Shown one piece after another: positions 1 through 10,481 of a stretch of 64,000 nucleotides of DNA. The position numbers and the translations under genes are program-made. How positions within the stretch are numbered: position 1 is the stretch's first letter; each line of letters starts with the position of its first letter. This DNA comes from Vibrio ruber DSM 16370. Lineage in GTDB: Bacteria > Pseudomonadota > Gammaproteobacteria > Enterobacterales > Vibrionaceae. Under the pieces are notes generated by a model. It was not told the origin of the DNA and made no database searches. It worked only from the letters and a program-made list of their open reading frames with translations. Location: the NCBI RefSeq assembly GCF_900163965.1, contig NZ_FULE01000031.1, positions 186,001 through 250,000 of the forward strand, in the 5' to 3' direction.

Positions 1-748
<748 letters not shown>

Positions 749-773
749 TATTGAATTGTTTTTTATGTCAACA

Positions 774-804
774 ATATAAGCATGAATTTTATTCATGCTT
801 ATAT
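774..804. repeat. AT-rich perfect inverted repeat in metL-metF gap
   Basis: A 13-bp perfect stem (ATATAAGCATGAA and its complement) closes a 5-nt loop. It is too AT-rich for a good terminator and has no following T-run on the minus strand. It could be a protein site or a weak hairpin; no function is assigned. Confidence 0.4.
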
Positions 805-865
805 GAAGGCTTTTCACCTCTGTTGATTGAAATAGATCGATTTATAAATCTTAGTTGAGAAACAA

Positions 866-889
866 ATCAGGAGCCAAATGGCCCCTGAT
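866..889 (-). terminator. Probable intrinsic terminator of metL
   Basis: On the minus strand an ATCAGGGGCC / GGCTCCTGAT stem with an ATTT loop is followed by TTGTTT, 29 bp after the metL stop. It suggests that metBL transcription ends before metF. Confidence 0.6.
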
Positions 890-917
890 ATATTGAATCC
901 GTGAACGAATGGGTTCG

Positions 918-3329
918 TTATAACAAGCTGGAAAGGAGATTAATGTCTGATTGAATGGCACCGGCGGTGACATTCCGCCCGGCGCCGGGGCCGCGAATCA
1001 CTAACGGATTGTCTTTATACCATTTGCTTTCAATGGCAAAGATATTATCGCACGGTAGCAAGTTGGCTAATGGATGCTCCCGGTGTAAAGCTTCCACACC
1101 GACAGAGGCCTTTCCGGATTTTTCCAAACGGGCGACATAACGTAATACTTTATCTTCCCGTTGGGCTTTTGCCAGACGTTCGGCAAGCTGGATATCGAGC
1201 AGGGCACTCTGATCAAGAAAATCATCCAGAGAGAGGCATTGCAATTCATCCGGAACCAGTGATTCAACAGTGACCTGATCCGGTTCAAGCTCCAGTCCGG
1301 ATTCACGCGCCAAAATGACCAATTTTCTCATCACGTCGGAACCATCCAGATCATTTCTCGGATCGGGCTCGGTTAAACCTTGTTGCCAAGCCAGATCAAC
1401 CAATTCACTGAAAGGGACGGTGCCATCATATTGTTGGAATAACCAGGACAGTGTTCCGGAGAAAATCCCGGAGAGGGCAACAATTTCATCTCCGCTTTCC
1501 CGTAGATCCCTCACCGTATGGTTAATCGGCAGACCGGCACCCACCGTCGCATTGTAAAACCAGTGACGACTGATTTTGGCAAAAGAGTCTTTGACCTGAT
1601 AGTAATATTCACTGCTGGAAGAGCCTGCGACCTTGTTTGCAGAAATCAGGTGCATTCCTTGCTCTGCAATCTGAATATACTGTGAAGCAAGTTCTGCACT
1701 GGCTGTGACATCCAGCACTATCACATCATCATAGCCGCGGATCTGCCCCAGTTTGAGTAGCCATTCCTGACCGTCATTGGGACGCGATTCTTCAAGGAAA
1801 TGGCGTTCAACCTTTGTCGGATCAATCCCTTGTTCATCAAACCAGTAGGTTTGACTATCGATGACTGCAACCAGCTCAAAATTCATGCCCCGGCGTTTCT
1901 CCAGCTCTGCTTTCTGTTCCGCAAATAGTTTGAGCCAGCTCGAACCGATATTGCCTTTGCCACAGAGTGCGAGAGCCACGCGTTTTTGTGCCTGAAAAAG
2001 TTGGGTATGCAGTTGATTAACAAAACCGTCTACAGATATCTGACGAAGGATTGCAACCAGACTTAATTCTGAGTCAGACTCACAGAGGAACTCAATCGGA
2101 GCCTGTTTGAGCTGTTGATAAAAGCCGAAACAGTGGTTGGCATTTTTGGTGACACCAGCACCGACGGCTGCAACGAGCGAGTAACCTTCTTTCAGGCGAA
2201 TTTCCGCTTCAATTGCGGCATCTTGCAAATAAGATAATGCGCCAGAAGCGATTTCAGCCGTGTAAGCAAGTTGTATACGATACTGGTCATCCTGTTTTTC
2301 ATACGCAAGCGGTGTGAGCTGGGCTCGCTTGAGCTGTTCGATAACCTGTGTGCACAGCCGCTGAAAATCGTGTCCGCGCGAGAAACTAAGTTCAATCAGT
2401 AATACCTCATCCAGAGAGGTAATGATTTTGGCACCTCGTCCTGATGCAAGCACCCGTTCGATATGGGTTGAACCGGCTTCAGGGTCATAGCTACAGCGGA
2501 GATGCAGATCAATTGCACTTTGTGCGACGGGCTGTAATGTCCGACTGTGTAATACCGGTGCGGCAAGGCGCGCCAGTTCGTTGGCTTCATCGAGACGGAG
2601 TAACGGCAGCAGACAGGCATCCGGAACGACTCTCGGATCGGCACTGTAGACACCAGCAACATCACTCCAGATTGTCACCCGTTCGACTTCTGCCAGCGCA
2701 CCAATGATCGTGGCTGAATAATCGGAACCATTTCGGCCCAGCAGTACGGTTTCCCCGGCTTCATCCTGAGCGATAAATCCGGTAATCACAATCCGTTGGT
2801 GACCGTGCTGTGCCAGAATTTCTTTCAGCAGCGGGTAAGATTGAGCACGGTCGATTTCCGGTTGCGTTTCTCTGTGAGCCCGTAAGAAGGCGCGGGCATC
2901 CTGAGCTATCGCCATCAATCCTTGTTGATTGAGTAATGCAGCCATTAAACGGGATGACCAAATCTCACCATGAGCTTGGACGAATGCCTGTTGAGCAACA
3001 GTCAGCGGGGCGGTAAGCCCTGCAAGCGCTGTACATTCATCATTAAGTCGGTGAGTCAGTGCCTGCGCAGCTTCCCCTTCAAGTAAGTCTTCAATCAACT
3101 GGTGTTGAAAGTGTTGAATCTGACCTAAGATTTCTTGGGCCTGCTGTGGTTCAACCGAGAGATGTTCAATAAAAGCAATCAGTTGGTTGGTTGTTTTGCC
3201 TGCGGCAGAGACCACAACCAGATCGTGACTTTGCGAATACTCTTTGAGAATTTGAGCAACGCGGCGATAACATGCCGGATCAGCCAGACTACTTCCTCCG
3301 AATTTATGGAGGTGGCGCACGGTGGTCAT
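918..3329 (-). CDS. metL: Bifunctional aspartokinase II / homoserine dehydrogenase II
   Basis: Catalyses the first and third steps of the aspartate pathway toward methionine. The N-terminal amino-acid kinase domain opens with KFGGSS at residues 9-14. The C-terminal NAD(P)-binding homoserine dehydrogenase domain begins near residue 456 with CGKGNIGSSW. The start at 3329 is chosen over 3350 because it overlaps the metB stop as TGATG and is preceded by AAGGAGAA. This gives 803 residues, the usual size for the fused enzyme. Translation is probably coupled to metB, and the pair is controlled by the met boxes upstream of metB. The MetL rather than ThrA assignment rests on the metB/metJ context. Confidence 0.95.
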   Translation of the reverse strand: MTTVRHLHKFGGSSLADPACYRRVAQILKEYSQSHDLVVVSAAGKTTNQLIAFIEHLSVEPQQAQEILGQIQHFQHQLIEDLLEGEAAQALTHRLNDECTALAGLTAPLTVAQQAFVQAHGEIWSSRLMAALLNQQGLMAIAQDARAFLRAHRETQPEIDRAQSYPLLKEILAQHGHQRIVITGFIAQDEAGETVLLGRNGSDYSATIIGALAEVERVTIWSDVAGVYSADPRVVPDACLLPLLRLDEANELARLAAPVLHSRTLQPVAQSAIDLHLRCSYDPEAGSTHIERVLASGRGAKIITSLDEVLLIELSFSRGHDFQRLCTQVIEQLKRAQLTPLAYEKQDDQYRIQLAYTAEIASGALSYLQDAAIEAEIRLKEGYSLVAAVGAGVTKNANHCFGFYQQLKQAPIEFLCESDSELSLVAILRQISVDGFVNQLHTQLFQAQKRVALALCGKGNIGSSWLKLFAEQKAELEKRRGMNFELVAVIDSQTYWFDEQGIDPTKVERHFLEESRPNDGQEWLLKLGQIRGYDDVIVLDVTASAELASQYIQIAEQGMHLISANKVAGSSSSEYYYQVKDSFAKISRHWFYNATVGAGLPINHTVRDLRESGDEIVALSGIFSGTLSWLFQQYDGTVPFSELVDLAWQQGLTEPDPRNDLDGSDVMRKLVILARESGLELEPDQVTVESLVPDELQCLSLDDFLDQSALLDIQLAERLAKAQREDKVLRYVARLEKSGKASVGVEALHREHPLANLLPCDNIFAIESKWYKDNPLVIRGPGAGRNVTAGAIQSDINLLSSLL

Positions 3330-4495
3330 CAACGATTCTCCTTTACCCAATTCAGGGATTGATCCAGATCGGCAATCAAGTCATCGGCATCTTCCAAGCC
3401 GACAGACAGCCGTAATAATTGTAGTGAGATTCCAGCTTTTTCGAGTGCTTCCTCACCCATTGCACGATGGGTCATGGTCGCTGGATGGCAAATTAAACTT
3501 TCGACCCCACCCAGAGACTCGGCTAATGAAAACAGTTTGAGCCGGCTGACAAACTGTTGCAGCTCTTCATAGCTGCCGGCAAACTCAAAACTGAGCATTG
3601 AACCAAAGCCACTTTGCTGCTTTTTCGCAATTTCATGACCGGGGTGAGTCGGCAGGCTCGGATGATAAATTGCCCCGATCAACTTTTGAGACTGTAGATA
3701 AGAGAGAATTTTCAGTGAGCTTTCTTCATGGCTGCGCATTCTCGGTCCCAATGTTCGCAAGCCTCTGAGAGTCATATAGCTATCGAATGGCGTGCCGGAG
3801 GCACCGATACAGTTCGCCCACCAAGCAAGCGTCTCAGCATGTTCTTGCGTCTTACTGATGATCACTCCGCCAATCACATCGGAGTGGCCATTGATGTATT
3901 TGGTCGTAGAATGGATCACAAAATCAGCACCGAGCGATAAAGGTTGTTGGTAGACCGGCGTCAGGAACGTATTATCAACTGCGACCAGCGCACCGACTTG
4001 CTTGGCCTGCTGGCAAACTTTTTCAATATCGACGACCCGAACGAGCGGATTGGATGGGGTTTCCAACAAGATGAGTTTAGGTTTTTGTGCCAAGGCTTCA
4101 GTGAGTGCGGCATCATCGCACTGATCAACGAATTGTACCCGAAAGTCACCTTTATTGGCGCGGGTATTGAATAAGCGATACGTGCCACCATAACAATCAT
4201 TGGGAGCGATAATGAGATCATCGGGGCCGATAAAAGCAGAGACCCATAGATTGAGCGCAGATGTACCGCAGTTGGTAATTACTGCCCCCTGACCACCTTC
4301 CAGTTCGTAGAGGGCTTGTTCCAACAGTCCGCGATTCGGATTACCGGAGCGAGTATAATCATATTTAGGGACTTCACCGAATGCCGGAAATCCATAATTC
4401 GTTGAGAGATAAATCGGCGGAACGACAGCATGGTACTGCGTGTCTGACTCAATACCCGTTCGAACAGCGATAGTTGCAGGTTTACGAGTGCTCAT
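3329..4495 (-). CDS. metB: Cystathionine gamma-synthase
   Basis: PLP enzyme that joins an activated homoserine ester to cysteine to give cystathionine. It has 388 residues, matching the family. The PLP lysine sits in the STTKYINGHSD stretch near residue 198. Its stop overlaps the metL start. It is the first gene of the metBL operon and is divergent from metJ, with the operator between them. MetB is favoured over the related MetC or MetZ by this gene order. Confidence 0.95.
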   Translation of the reverse strand: MSTRKPATIAVRTGIESDTQYHAVVPPIYLSTNYGFPAFGEVPKYDYTRSGNPNRGLLEQALYELEGGQGAVITNCGTSALNLWVSAFIGPDDLIIAPNDCYGGTYRLFNTRANKGDFRVQFVDQCDDAALTEALAQKPKLILLETPSNPLVRVVDIEKVCQQAKQVGALVAVDNTFLTPVYQQPLSLGADFVIHSTTKYINGHSDVIGGVIISKTQEHAETLAWWANCIGASGTPFDSYMTLRGLRTLGPRMRSHEESSLKILSYLQSQKLIGAIYHPSLPTHPGHEIAKKQQSGFGSMLSFEFAGSYEELQQFVSRLKLFSLAESLGGVESLICHPATMTHRAMGEEALEKAGISLQLLRLSVGLEDADDLIADLDQSLNWVKENR

Positions 4496-4596
4496 TATGT
4501 GATTCCTTCCTATTGGGTGACAGAATGTCGTTCATGACAGAAAATCTCAATCGACATGGATTGGATATTGTTGTTCACTCTACTGATTTTTCAATA

Positions 4597-4628
4597 AGAC
4601 GTCAATACTTCTAGACGTCTATATGTCT
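4597..4628. promoter_or_regulatory. Tandem MetJ operator in the metB-metJ gap
   Basis: Four contiguous 8-mers read AGACGTCA, ATACTTCT, AGACGTCT (perfect) and ATATGTCT. The final 16 bp, AGACGTCTATATGTCT, are identical to the metF operator. The site lies about 100 bp before metB and 83 bp before metJ, so it can serve both divergent promoters. Confidence 0.9.
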
Positions 4629-4710
4629 TTGCTTATAGCAGTAAATAAAGCTAAAATTAACACCTACTTTTTTGATAATAATGGCAGATTCCGGGCAATG
4701 AGGGGAAGCA

Positions 4711-5028
4711 ATGGCTGATTGGAATGGTGAATACATAAGTCCTTATGCTGAGCATGGTAAGAAAAACGAGCAGGTCAAGAAAATTACAGTTTCTATTCCA
4801 TTGAAAGTTCTCAAAGTATTGACTGATGAGCGGACAAGACGCCAGATCAATAATCTACGTCATGCGACAAATAGTGAACTTTTGTGTGAGGCATTTTTAC
4901 ACGCATATACCGGTCAGCCTTTACCGACGGATGAAGACCTGCGTAAAGATCGTCCGGATGATATTCCAACCGAAGCAAAAGCAATCATGACTGCGATGGG
5001 CATTGAATTTGAATCTTATGATGAGTAA
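4711..5028 (+). CDS. metJ: Methionine repressor MetJ
   Basis: Ribbon-helix-helix repressor that binds met boxes with S-adenosylmethionine as corepressor. It has 105 residues, the standard length. The DNA-contacting beta strand is [12 protein letters not shown] (residues 22-33), followed by the helices containing [21 protein letters not shown] strong AGGGGAAG ribosome site precedes the ATG. It is divergent from metB and autoregulation through the shared operator is likely. A very short ORF overlaps its stop codon. Confidence 0.97.
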   Translation: MADWNGEYISPYAEHGKKNEQVKKITVSIPLKVLKVLTDERTRRQINNLRHATNSELLCEAFLHAYTGQPLPTDEDLRKDRPDDIPTEAKAIMTAMGIEFESYDE

Positions 5029-5104
5029 TCCGACACTGCCCTTTGTCAGACCGATAGACGCATTGTTTTCCGTCATGCTGGTTATTGTGACCGGATTGTT
5101 TTAA
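5018..5104 (+). CDS. Possible 28-aa hydrophobic small protein overlapping metJ
   Basis: An ATG inside the last codons of metJ (ATGATGAGTAA) opens a frame that ends at TAA 5102-5104. The peptide begins [12 protein letters not shown] and ends in a hydrophobic stretch ([14 protein letters not shown]) that could span or touch a membrane. The stop/start overlap is typical of translational coupling. No family is recognised. It could equally be a chance frame or the N-terminal remnant of a larger membrane protein. Confidence 0.3.
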   Translation: MMSNPTLPFVRPIDALFSVMLVIVTGLF

Positions 5105-5192
5105 GCTCAAATCAATATGAAATCAATTTCTTTTATAGCAAGGAGTGCTCGACAGCCGTTGGTGCTTTCTTTGCAGATAAGGAACATCGGAT

Positions 5193-5843
5193 ATGATTTA
5201 CGTTCACTACCTTGAACAGTCCCGGGCATTACGAGTGGTCTGGTTGTTGGAAGCCCTGACACTCGAATATGAAATTATTCATTATGACAGGGATCCTCAG
5301 ACTTGGGGGGCGCCCGATTCTCTGAAGGCGATCCATCCGTTAGGTAAATCACCGACGATTATTGATGGTGAACACACCATTGCTGAGTCCGGCGCCATTA
5401 TTGAATATCTGATCGATACCTATGATCATCAACGCCGTTTCCGGCCTGAGTCGGGTCAGGCGTTACTGGATTACCGCTACTGGCTACATGCCGCTGAAGG
5501 TTCTTTCATGATGTGGCTGGTGATGCGGCTAATTTTTATCAAGTCGAGAGAAAAACTCCCGTTCTTGCTGCGTCCGCTGATTGGGGCGTTTCTCAGCAAG
5601 ATGGATCGGATTGTGATTGAACCTCGCGTGTCTACTTTTTTGCGTTATATCGATGATACGCTGGGAAGCCGTACATGGTTTACCGGAGAGCAGCTCAGTG
5701 GTGCTGATTTTCAGATGAATTTGGTGTTACAGCTTGCCGATATGCGGGCTGATCTGTCGGGTTATCCAAATATTCAACGATATATGAATCAGGTATCTCA
5801 ACTCGCGAGCTATCAGCAAGCTTTGCAAAAAATACCGGGCTGA
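5193..5843 (+). CDS. Glutathione S-transferase family protein
   Basis: Cytosolic GST-fold protein of 216 residues. The N-terminal thioredoxin-like domain (about 1-78) carries the glutathione-binding signature HPLGKSPTIIDG and then AESGAIIEYL. The C-terminal helical domain (about 85-216) contains FTGEQLSGADFQM, the usual N-capping motif. An AAGGAA ribosome site precedes the ATG. It is monocistronic, ending at a terminator shared with the malic enzyme gene. The substrate cannot be told from sequence. Confidence 0.85.
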   Translation: MIYVHYLEQSRALRVVWLLEALTLEYEIIHYDRDPQTWGAPDSLKAIHPLGKSPTIIDGEHTIAESGAIIEYLIDTYDHQRRFRPESGQALLDYRYWLHAAEGSFMMWLVMRLIFIKSREKLPFLLRPLIGAFLSKMDRIVIEPRVSTFLRYIDDTLGSRTWFTGEQLSGADFQMNLVLQLADMRADLSGYPNIQRYMNQVSQLASYQQALQKIPG

Positions 5844-5910
5844 GTGAGTTGGTGTTGGCATAAAGAAGCCCTCTTTATGGCAACCGATTTGCGGACGGAG
5901 CACCAGTCAT

Positions 5911-5942
5911 AAAAAAGAGGAGATCAGGTCTCCTCTTTTTTT
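5911..5942. terminator. Bidirectional terminator between gst and maeB
   Basis: An AAAAAAGAGGAGA / TCTCCTCTTTTTT stem is flanked by A- and T-runs. It fits the convergent ends of the two neighbouring genes. Confidence 0.85.
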
Positions 5943-5974
5943 ATCAGCGATACGCTAAAAAATGAGTTGCATGA

Positions 5975-7252
5975 TTAGCTTTGCATATAGCCTTCAGGCA
6001 TTGCAATTCGGGCAACACCTGAATCTACAGCCGCTTGCGCTACGGCTTTGGCAACCCGGGGCAACAGGCGGGGATCCATCGGCTTTGGAATAATATATTC
6101 GGGGCCAAATGAGAGGCTATCGACACTGGCTGCTTTCAGAACTTCTGCCGGGACTTCTTCTTTTGCGAGCTGGCGAATCGCTTCAACGGCTGCAATTTTC
6201 ATTTCATCATTAATTTCGCTGGCTCGAATATCCAACGCGCCACGGAAGATGAACGGGAAACACAGCACATTGTTGACCTGATTTGGATAGTCAGAACGAC
6301 CTGTTCCCATGATGAGATCGTTGCGAACCTGATAAGCCAATTCCGGTTTAATTTCCGGATCTGGGTTTGAGCAGGCAAATACGATCGGTTTTTCTGCCAT
6401 GAGAGCTAATGCTTCCGGCGGCAGGAGGTTAGGACCGGAGACACCAAGGAACAGATCCGCATCTTTTATGACGTCTTCCAGCGTTCTTTTGTCTGTATTA
6501 TTGGCAAATAACTGTTTGTATTCGTTCAAATCATCGCGACGGGTATGAATCACACCTTTACGGTCAAGCATATAGATTTTTTCACGCATTGCGCCACATT
6601 TGATCAGCAGTTCCATACATGCAACGGCTGCTGCGCCGGCACCAAGACAAACGATCGTACACTCTTTCAGGTTCTTTCCCTGTAGCTCAATTGCATTGAG
6701 CATCCCTGCTGCAGTGACGATTGCTGTGCCGTGTTGATCGTCATGGAAGACTGGAATATCACAACGCTCGATGAGGCGTCGTTCGATTTCAAAACAATCC
6801 GGTGCCTTGATATCTTCCAGATTAATCCCGCCGAAAGTGTCAGCAATATTGGCGACAGTCTCGACAAACTCATCGATCGTCCGGTGTTTGACTTGAATGT
6901 CGAATGAGTCCAGACCGGCGAATCGTTTGAAAAGCAATGCTTTTCCTTCCATCACGGGTTTGGATGCCATAGGCCCCAGATTACCTAATCCAAGGATAGC
7001 TGTACCGTTAGAGATTACCGCGACGGTGTTTCCTTTGGCGGTATACTTGTAAATATTATCGACGTCCTGGGCAATCTCACGCACCGGTTCTGCCACACCG
7101 GGGCTATAGGCTAAAGCCAGATCTGTCGCTGTGTCGGCAGGTTTTGTGAGGGTGACTGCGATTTTTCCGGCAGTCGGGATAGCGTGATAATCCAAAGCTT
7201 TCTGGCGAAATGCTTCTTCGGGCATTAAATCTTGGCGGTTGTCTTCAGACAT
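5975..7252 (-). CDS. maeB: Malic enzyme (short form, MaeB-like)
   Basis: Oxidatively decarboxylates malate to pyruvate, probably with NADP. The malic N-terminal domain includes LALAYSPGVAEPV (about 46-58) and FHDDQHGTA. The NAD(P)-binding domain begins around IVCLGAGAAAVACMELL. At 425 residues it lacks the C-terminal phosphotransacetylase-like domain found in the longer E. coli MaeB, so it is the stand-alone class. It is monocistronic and convergent with gst. Cofactor preference is inferred from the family only. Confidence 0.88.
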   Translation of the reverse strand: MSEDNRQDLMPEEAFRQKALDYHAIPTAGKIAVTLTKPADTATDLALAYSPGVAEPVREIAQDVDNIYKYTAKGNTVAVISNGTAILGLGNLGPMASKPVMEGKALLFKRFAGLDSFDIQVKHRTIDEFVETVANIADTFGGINLEDIKAPDCFEIERRLIERCDIPVFHDDQHGTAIVTAAGMLNAIELQGKNLKECTIVCLGAGAAAVACMELLIKCGAMREKIYMLDRKGVIHTRRDDLNEYKQLFANNTDKRTLEDVIKDADLFLGVSGPNLLPPEALALMAEKPIVFACSNPDPEIKPELAYQVRNDLIMGTGRSDYPNQVNNVLCFPFIFRGALDIRASEINDEMKIAAVEAIRQLAKEEVPAEVLKAASVDSLSFGPEYIIPKPMDPRLLPRVAKAVAQAAVDSGVARIAMPEGYMQS

Positions 7253-7554
7253 AAGGGTAGCGTCTCGTTGTAATGTTTATAGGGAAAGAAACTGCATTCT
7301 AATGGATGTCTGAGTATCTGCCTAGGCAGTGATGGTATTATGTGTTTAAAAATTGCATAAATATGTAGAGGTTGGAGGAGTTTATGCTGGTATATCTGCT
7401 TTTATGCAAAGATCAACTTGATATCGTGACGATGACGACAGATTGACAGGCGGCTATAAACAGGGGCGTTAGTATCAGAGATTGGGCAGAAATGTTTTGG
7501 CAAATAAAAAGGACACCATTAGGTGTCCTTTTCGAAATTCTCATCGCAGAGAGA
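7253..7554. other. Intergenic region between maeB start and rpmE end
   Basis: About 300 bp with no supported gene. It should hold the maeB promoter on the minus strand, and it contains the rpmE terminator at 7507-7533. Nothing else was recognised. Confidence 0.5.
7507..7533 (-). terminator. rpmE terminator
   Basis: An AAAAGGACACC / GGTGTCCTTTT stem with an ATTA loop and flanking A/T runs, just beyond the rpmE stop. Confidence 0.8.
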
Positions 7555-7776
7555 TTATTTTTTGCCGCTGCTAAGCGCGCCGAAACGCTTGTTAAAGCGA
7601 TCTACACGACCACCGGTATCAACGATACGTTGCTTACCAGTATAGAATGGGTGACATTTATCACACACATCCAAGTGCAGAGAATCTTTGTTCAGTGTCG
7701 TTCTGAATTCGAAAGCGTTACCGCAAGAGCATGTTGCGCTTACAACTTTGTATTCTGGGTGGATACCAGTTTTCAT
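7555..7776 (-). CDS. rpmE: 50S ribosomal protein L31 (zinc type)
   Basis: Ribosomal protein of the large subunit, 73 residues. It starts [10 protein letters not shown] and carries the zinc-binding cysteines of the C+ type: CSC at residues 16-18 and CDKC near 37-40. It ends in basic [11 protein letters not shown]. It is divergent from priA, a common gamma-proteobacterial arrangement. Because it needs zinc, vibrios often keep a cysteine-free paralogue elsewhere; none is in this window. Confidence 0.96.
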   Translation of the reverse strand: MKTGIHPEYKVVSATCSCGNAFEFRTTLNKDSLHLDVCDKCHPFYTGKQRIVDTGGRVDRFNKRFGALSSGKK

Positions 7777-8027
7777 GGGAGAACCTCAAAAATCGGGCCA
7801 TGTCGCTATCCGGATCGTTGCCGGACACCACATGTCAGTTAATTATATCGTCTTACATCGGTTGTGATACGGGCATCCGTATCATCAAGGCGCGCTATAT
7901 TAAAGAATCCATGAGCAGGGATCAACTAGTTTTGCTGTTATTTTCACCATTCTCATTGCTGTCTCGAATTTCACGATAGCTTCGATTAGACTGTTGTCCA
8001 TGATTTTGACATCTGATGTTCAGTGAT

Positions 8028-10232
8028 ATGCATCCATCCATTGCCCGAGTGGCATTACCGGTTCCTTTAGATAAACAGTTCGACTATTTGATCCCTGCAC
8101 ATTGTCAGCCTGTTATCGGTGGACGGGTTTCCGTGCCGTTTGGGCGGCAGACATTGATTGGTATTGTGACCGAACTTGGTCATAACTCTGAAATGAGCCC
8201 CGATGTGCTGAAACCGATTCGCTCTGTGCTGGATGAGCGGCCTGTCTGGTCGGCTAGTCTGTTTCGGTTATTCACATGGTGCAGCCAATATTATCAGTAT
8301 CCACTCGGGGATACCTTGTCAAATGCGTTACCCGCAGCCCTGAGAAAAGGTAAAGCAGCTGATTTCGCGACCTTACGGGAGTGGTGTCTGACTTCCGCCG
8401 GACGAGATAAGTTGATGCAGGGACTTGGCCGAGCAGTCCAGCAAGCGAAGGTTTTGCGTTTATTGGAAAACGGCACACAAAGTCACCAAACATTGTTAGA
8501 TGAAGATATCAGTCGTCAGGTTTTGAACACGCTTGAGGAAAAAGGGTGGATTGAAGCGATTGACCGGAAGCCTGACTGCCAGCCGTGGCCTGAATTACTC
8601 GAAGATGAGGATGAAAAGCCACAATTGAATATGGAGCAGTCTGTTGCGATTGCGACCATCAACAGCCAGCACGAATTTGGTTGCTACTTATTGGAAGGCG
8701 TCACTGGCTCGGGGAAAACGGAAGTCTACTTGAACTTAATTGCACCGATGCTGAAACAGGGGAAACAAGCACTGGTTCTGGTGCCTGAAATCGGTTTGAC
8801 ACCACAAACGATTCAGCGGTTCCGCTCTCGGTTTATGGTGCCGGTTGTGGTGATGCATTCCGGACTCAATGAAACGGAAAGACTCAATGCATGGCTCTCT
8901 GCCCGGGATGGTCATGCCGGTGTGATCATTGGTACGCGTTCTGCGTTGTTTACACCTTTTGCCGATCTGGGAATCATTATTGTCGATGAAGAACATGACG
9001 CCTCATATAAACAGCAGGATAGTTTGCGTTATCATGCGCGGGATGTGGCGGTCATGCGTGCCAGCTATGAACAGATTCCGATTGTTTTGGGCTCAGCGAC
9101 ACCGGCACTTGAGACCTTACAAAATGCACTCAGTGGTAAATACCATCATTTAACGCTGACACAGCGGGCCGGCGATGCGGTGCCGACCACCAACCGGGTT
9201 CTGGATATTAAAGGACTCTATCTTGAAGGCGGGCTGTCAGCCCCGTTGATTGCTGAAATGAGAAAGCATTTGCAGGCTGGCAATCAGGTCTTGTTATTCC
9301 TTAACCGACGCGGATACGCACCGGTTCTGATGTGCCATGAGTGCGGCTGGGTTGCCCACTGTCAGCGTTGTGATGCGCGTTACACCTATCATCAGATAAC
9401 ACAGGAACTGCGCTGTCACCACTGTGGCTCTCAGCGCCCGGTATTCCCTCAATGTCATGATTGTGGTTCAACGCAGATGGCGACGGTTGGCGTGGGTACC
9501 GAGCAGTTGGAGACACAACTGGCGCAAATTTTTCCTCAATATCGGACGATCCGGATTGACCGCGACAGCACCCGGAAAAAAGGCACGCTCGAGTCTGCCC
9601 TCAATGCTGTCCACCGCGGGGAATATCATATTTTAATCGGGACGCAGATGTTGGCAAAAGGCCACCATTTTCCGCGCGTGACATTGGTTGGCTTGCTGGA
9701 TGTCGACAGTGCTTTGTACAGTCATGACTTCCGGGCGTCGGAACGATTGGCACAGCTGTTTATTCAGGTCGCCGGTCGCGCCGGTCGCGCCAGTCAGCCC
9801 GGTGAGGTGGTTCTTCAGACGCATCACCCGGAGCACAGTTTGCTCCAAGCGCTGCTCAAAAAAGATTACCGTCACTTTGCGATGAGCGCGTTACATGAGC
9901 GGAAACTGGCATTATTGCCGCCTTTCAGTTATTTGACTTTATTTAAAGCGGAATCAAACCAGGCCGAACTTGGCGAAGATTTTCTCAGGCAAGTGAAGCA
10001 GACTCTGGAAATTCATCCGCTGTTTGATCATGCTACCTGCTCTGTCTTAGGCCCATCCCCGGCACCGATGGCGAAACGAGCCGGTAAATATCGTTGGCAG
10101 CTATTGATGCAAACCATGAGCCGCCCGATAATGCAAAAATTGCTGATGAGTGCCAAACCTGTCATTCAGCGCTTACCTCTCGCGGGAAAAGTCCGTTGGT
10201 CGCTCGATGTTGAACCTCATGATTTGTCATAA
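8028..10232 (+). CDS. priA: Primosomal replication protein N' (PriA helicase)
   Basis: Superfamily 2 helicase that restarts stalled replication forks. The N-terminal 3'-DNA-binding domain starts IARVALPVPLDKQFDYL. Walker A GVTGSGKTEV is near residue 224 and the DEEH box near 318. A cysteine-rich insert (CHECGWVAHCQRC and following, about 437-482) supplies two zinc sites. It ends with the C-terminal helicase and wing domains. An in-frame ATG at 8016 is an alternative start; 8028 is preferred because homologues begin immediately before IARV. It has 734 residues, full length. Confidence 0.96.
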   Translation: MHPSIARVALPVPLDKQFDYLIPAHCQPVIGGRVSVPFGRQTLIGIVTELGHNSEMSPDVLKPIRSVLDERPVWSASLFRLFTWCSQYYQYPLGDTLSNALPAALRKGKAADFATLREWCLTSAGRDKLMQGLGRAVQQAKVLRLLENGTQSHQTLLDEDISRQVLNTLEEKGWIEAIDRKPDCQPWPELLEDEDEKPQLNMEQSVAIATINSQHEFGCYLLEGVTGSGKTEVYLNLIAPMLKQGKQALVLVPEIGLTPQTIQRFRSRFMVPVVVMHSGLNETERLNAWLSARDGHAGVIIGTRSALFTPFADLGIIIVDEEHDASYKQQDSLRYHARDVAVMRASYEQIPIVLGSATPALETLQNALSGKYHHLTLTQRAGDAVPTTNRVLDIKGLYLEGGLSAPLIAEMRKHLQAGNQVLLFLNRRGYAPVLMCHECGWVAHCQRCDARYTYHQITQELRCHHCGSQRPVFPQCHDCGSTQMATVGVGTEQLETQLAQIFPQYRTIRIDRDSTRKKGTLESALNAVHRGEYHILIGTQMLAKGHHFPRVTLVGLLDVDSALYSHDFRASERLAQLFIQVAGRAGRASQPGEVVLQTHHPEHSLLQALLKKDYRHFAMSALHERKLALLPPFSYLTLFKAESNQAELGEDFLRQVKQTLEIHPLFDHATCSVLGPSPAPMAKRAGKYRWQLLMQTMSRPIMQKLLMSAKPVIQRLPLAGKVRWSLDVEPHDLS

Positions 10233-10481
10233 TTATCTGATTTTTATTCGGTGAATCAGAAGGGCACTGACTTGATTGGTATCTTTGTCACGATATAAAA
10301 CCTATGTATCGTGATCTGTTTCTCGTTTATGATGTAAGAAGTGTTAAATAGACCGTAACTTTATCCGTAGATATGCTTAAACTATGGAAGCACATATATC
10401 AAGCTCTTGATAGATATATCAAAAGTATGTGCAATGAATCTGTTTTATAGCAAATACTATTTTGAAAGAGGGTTTTTATGT

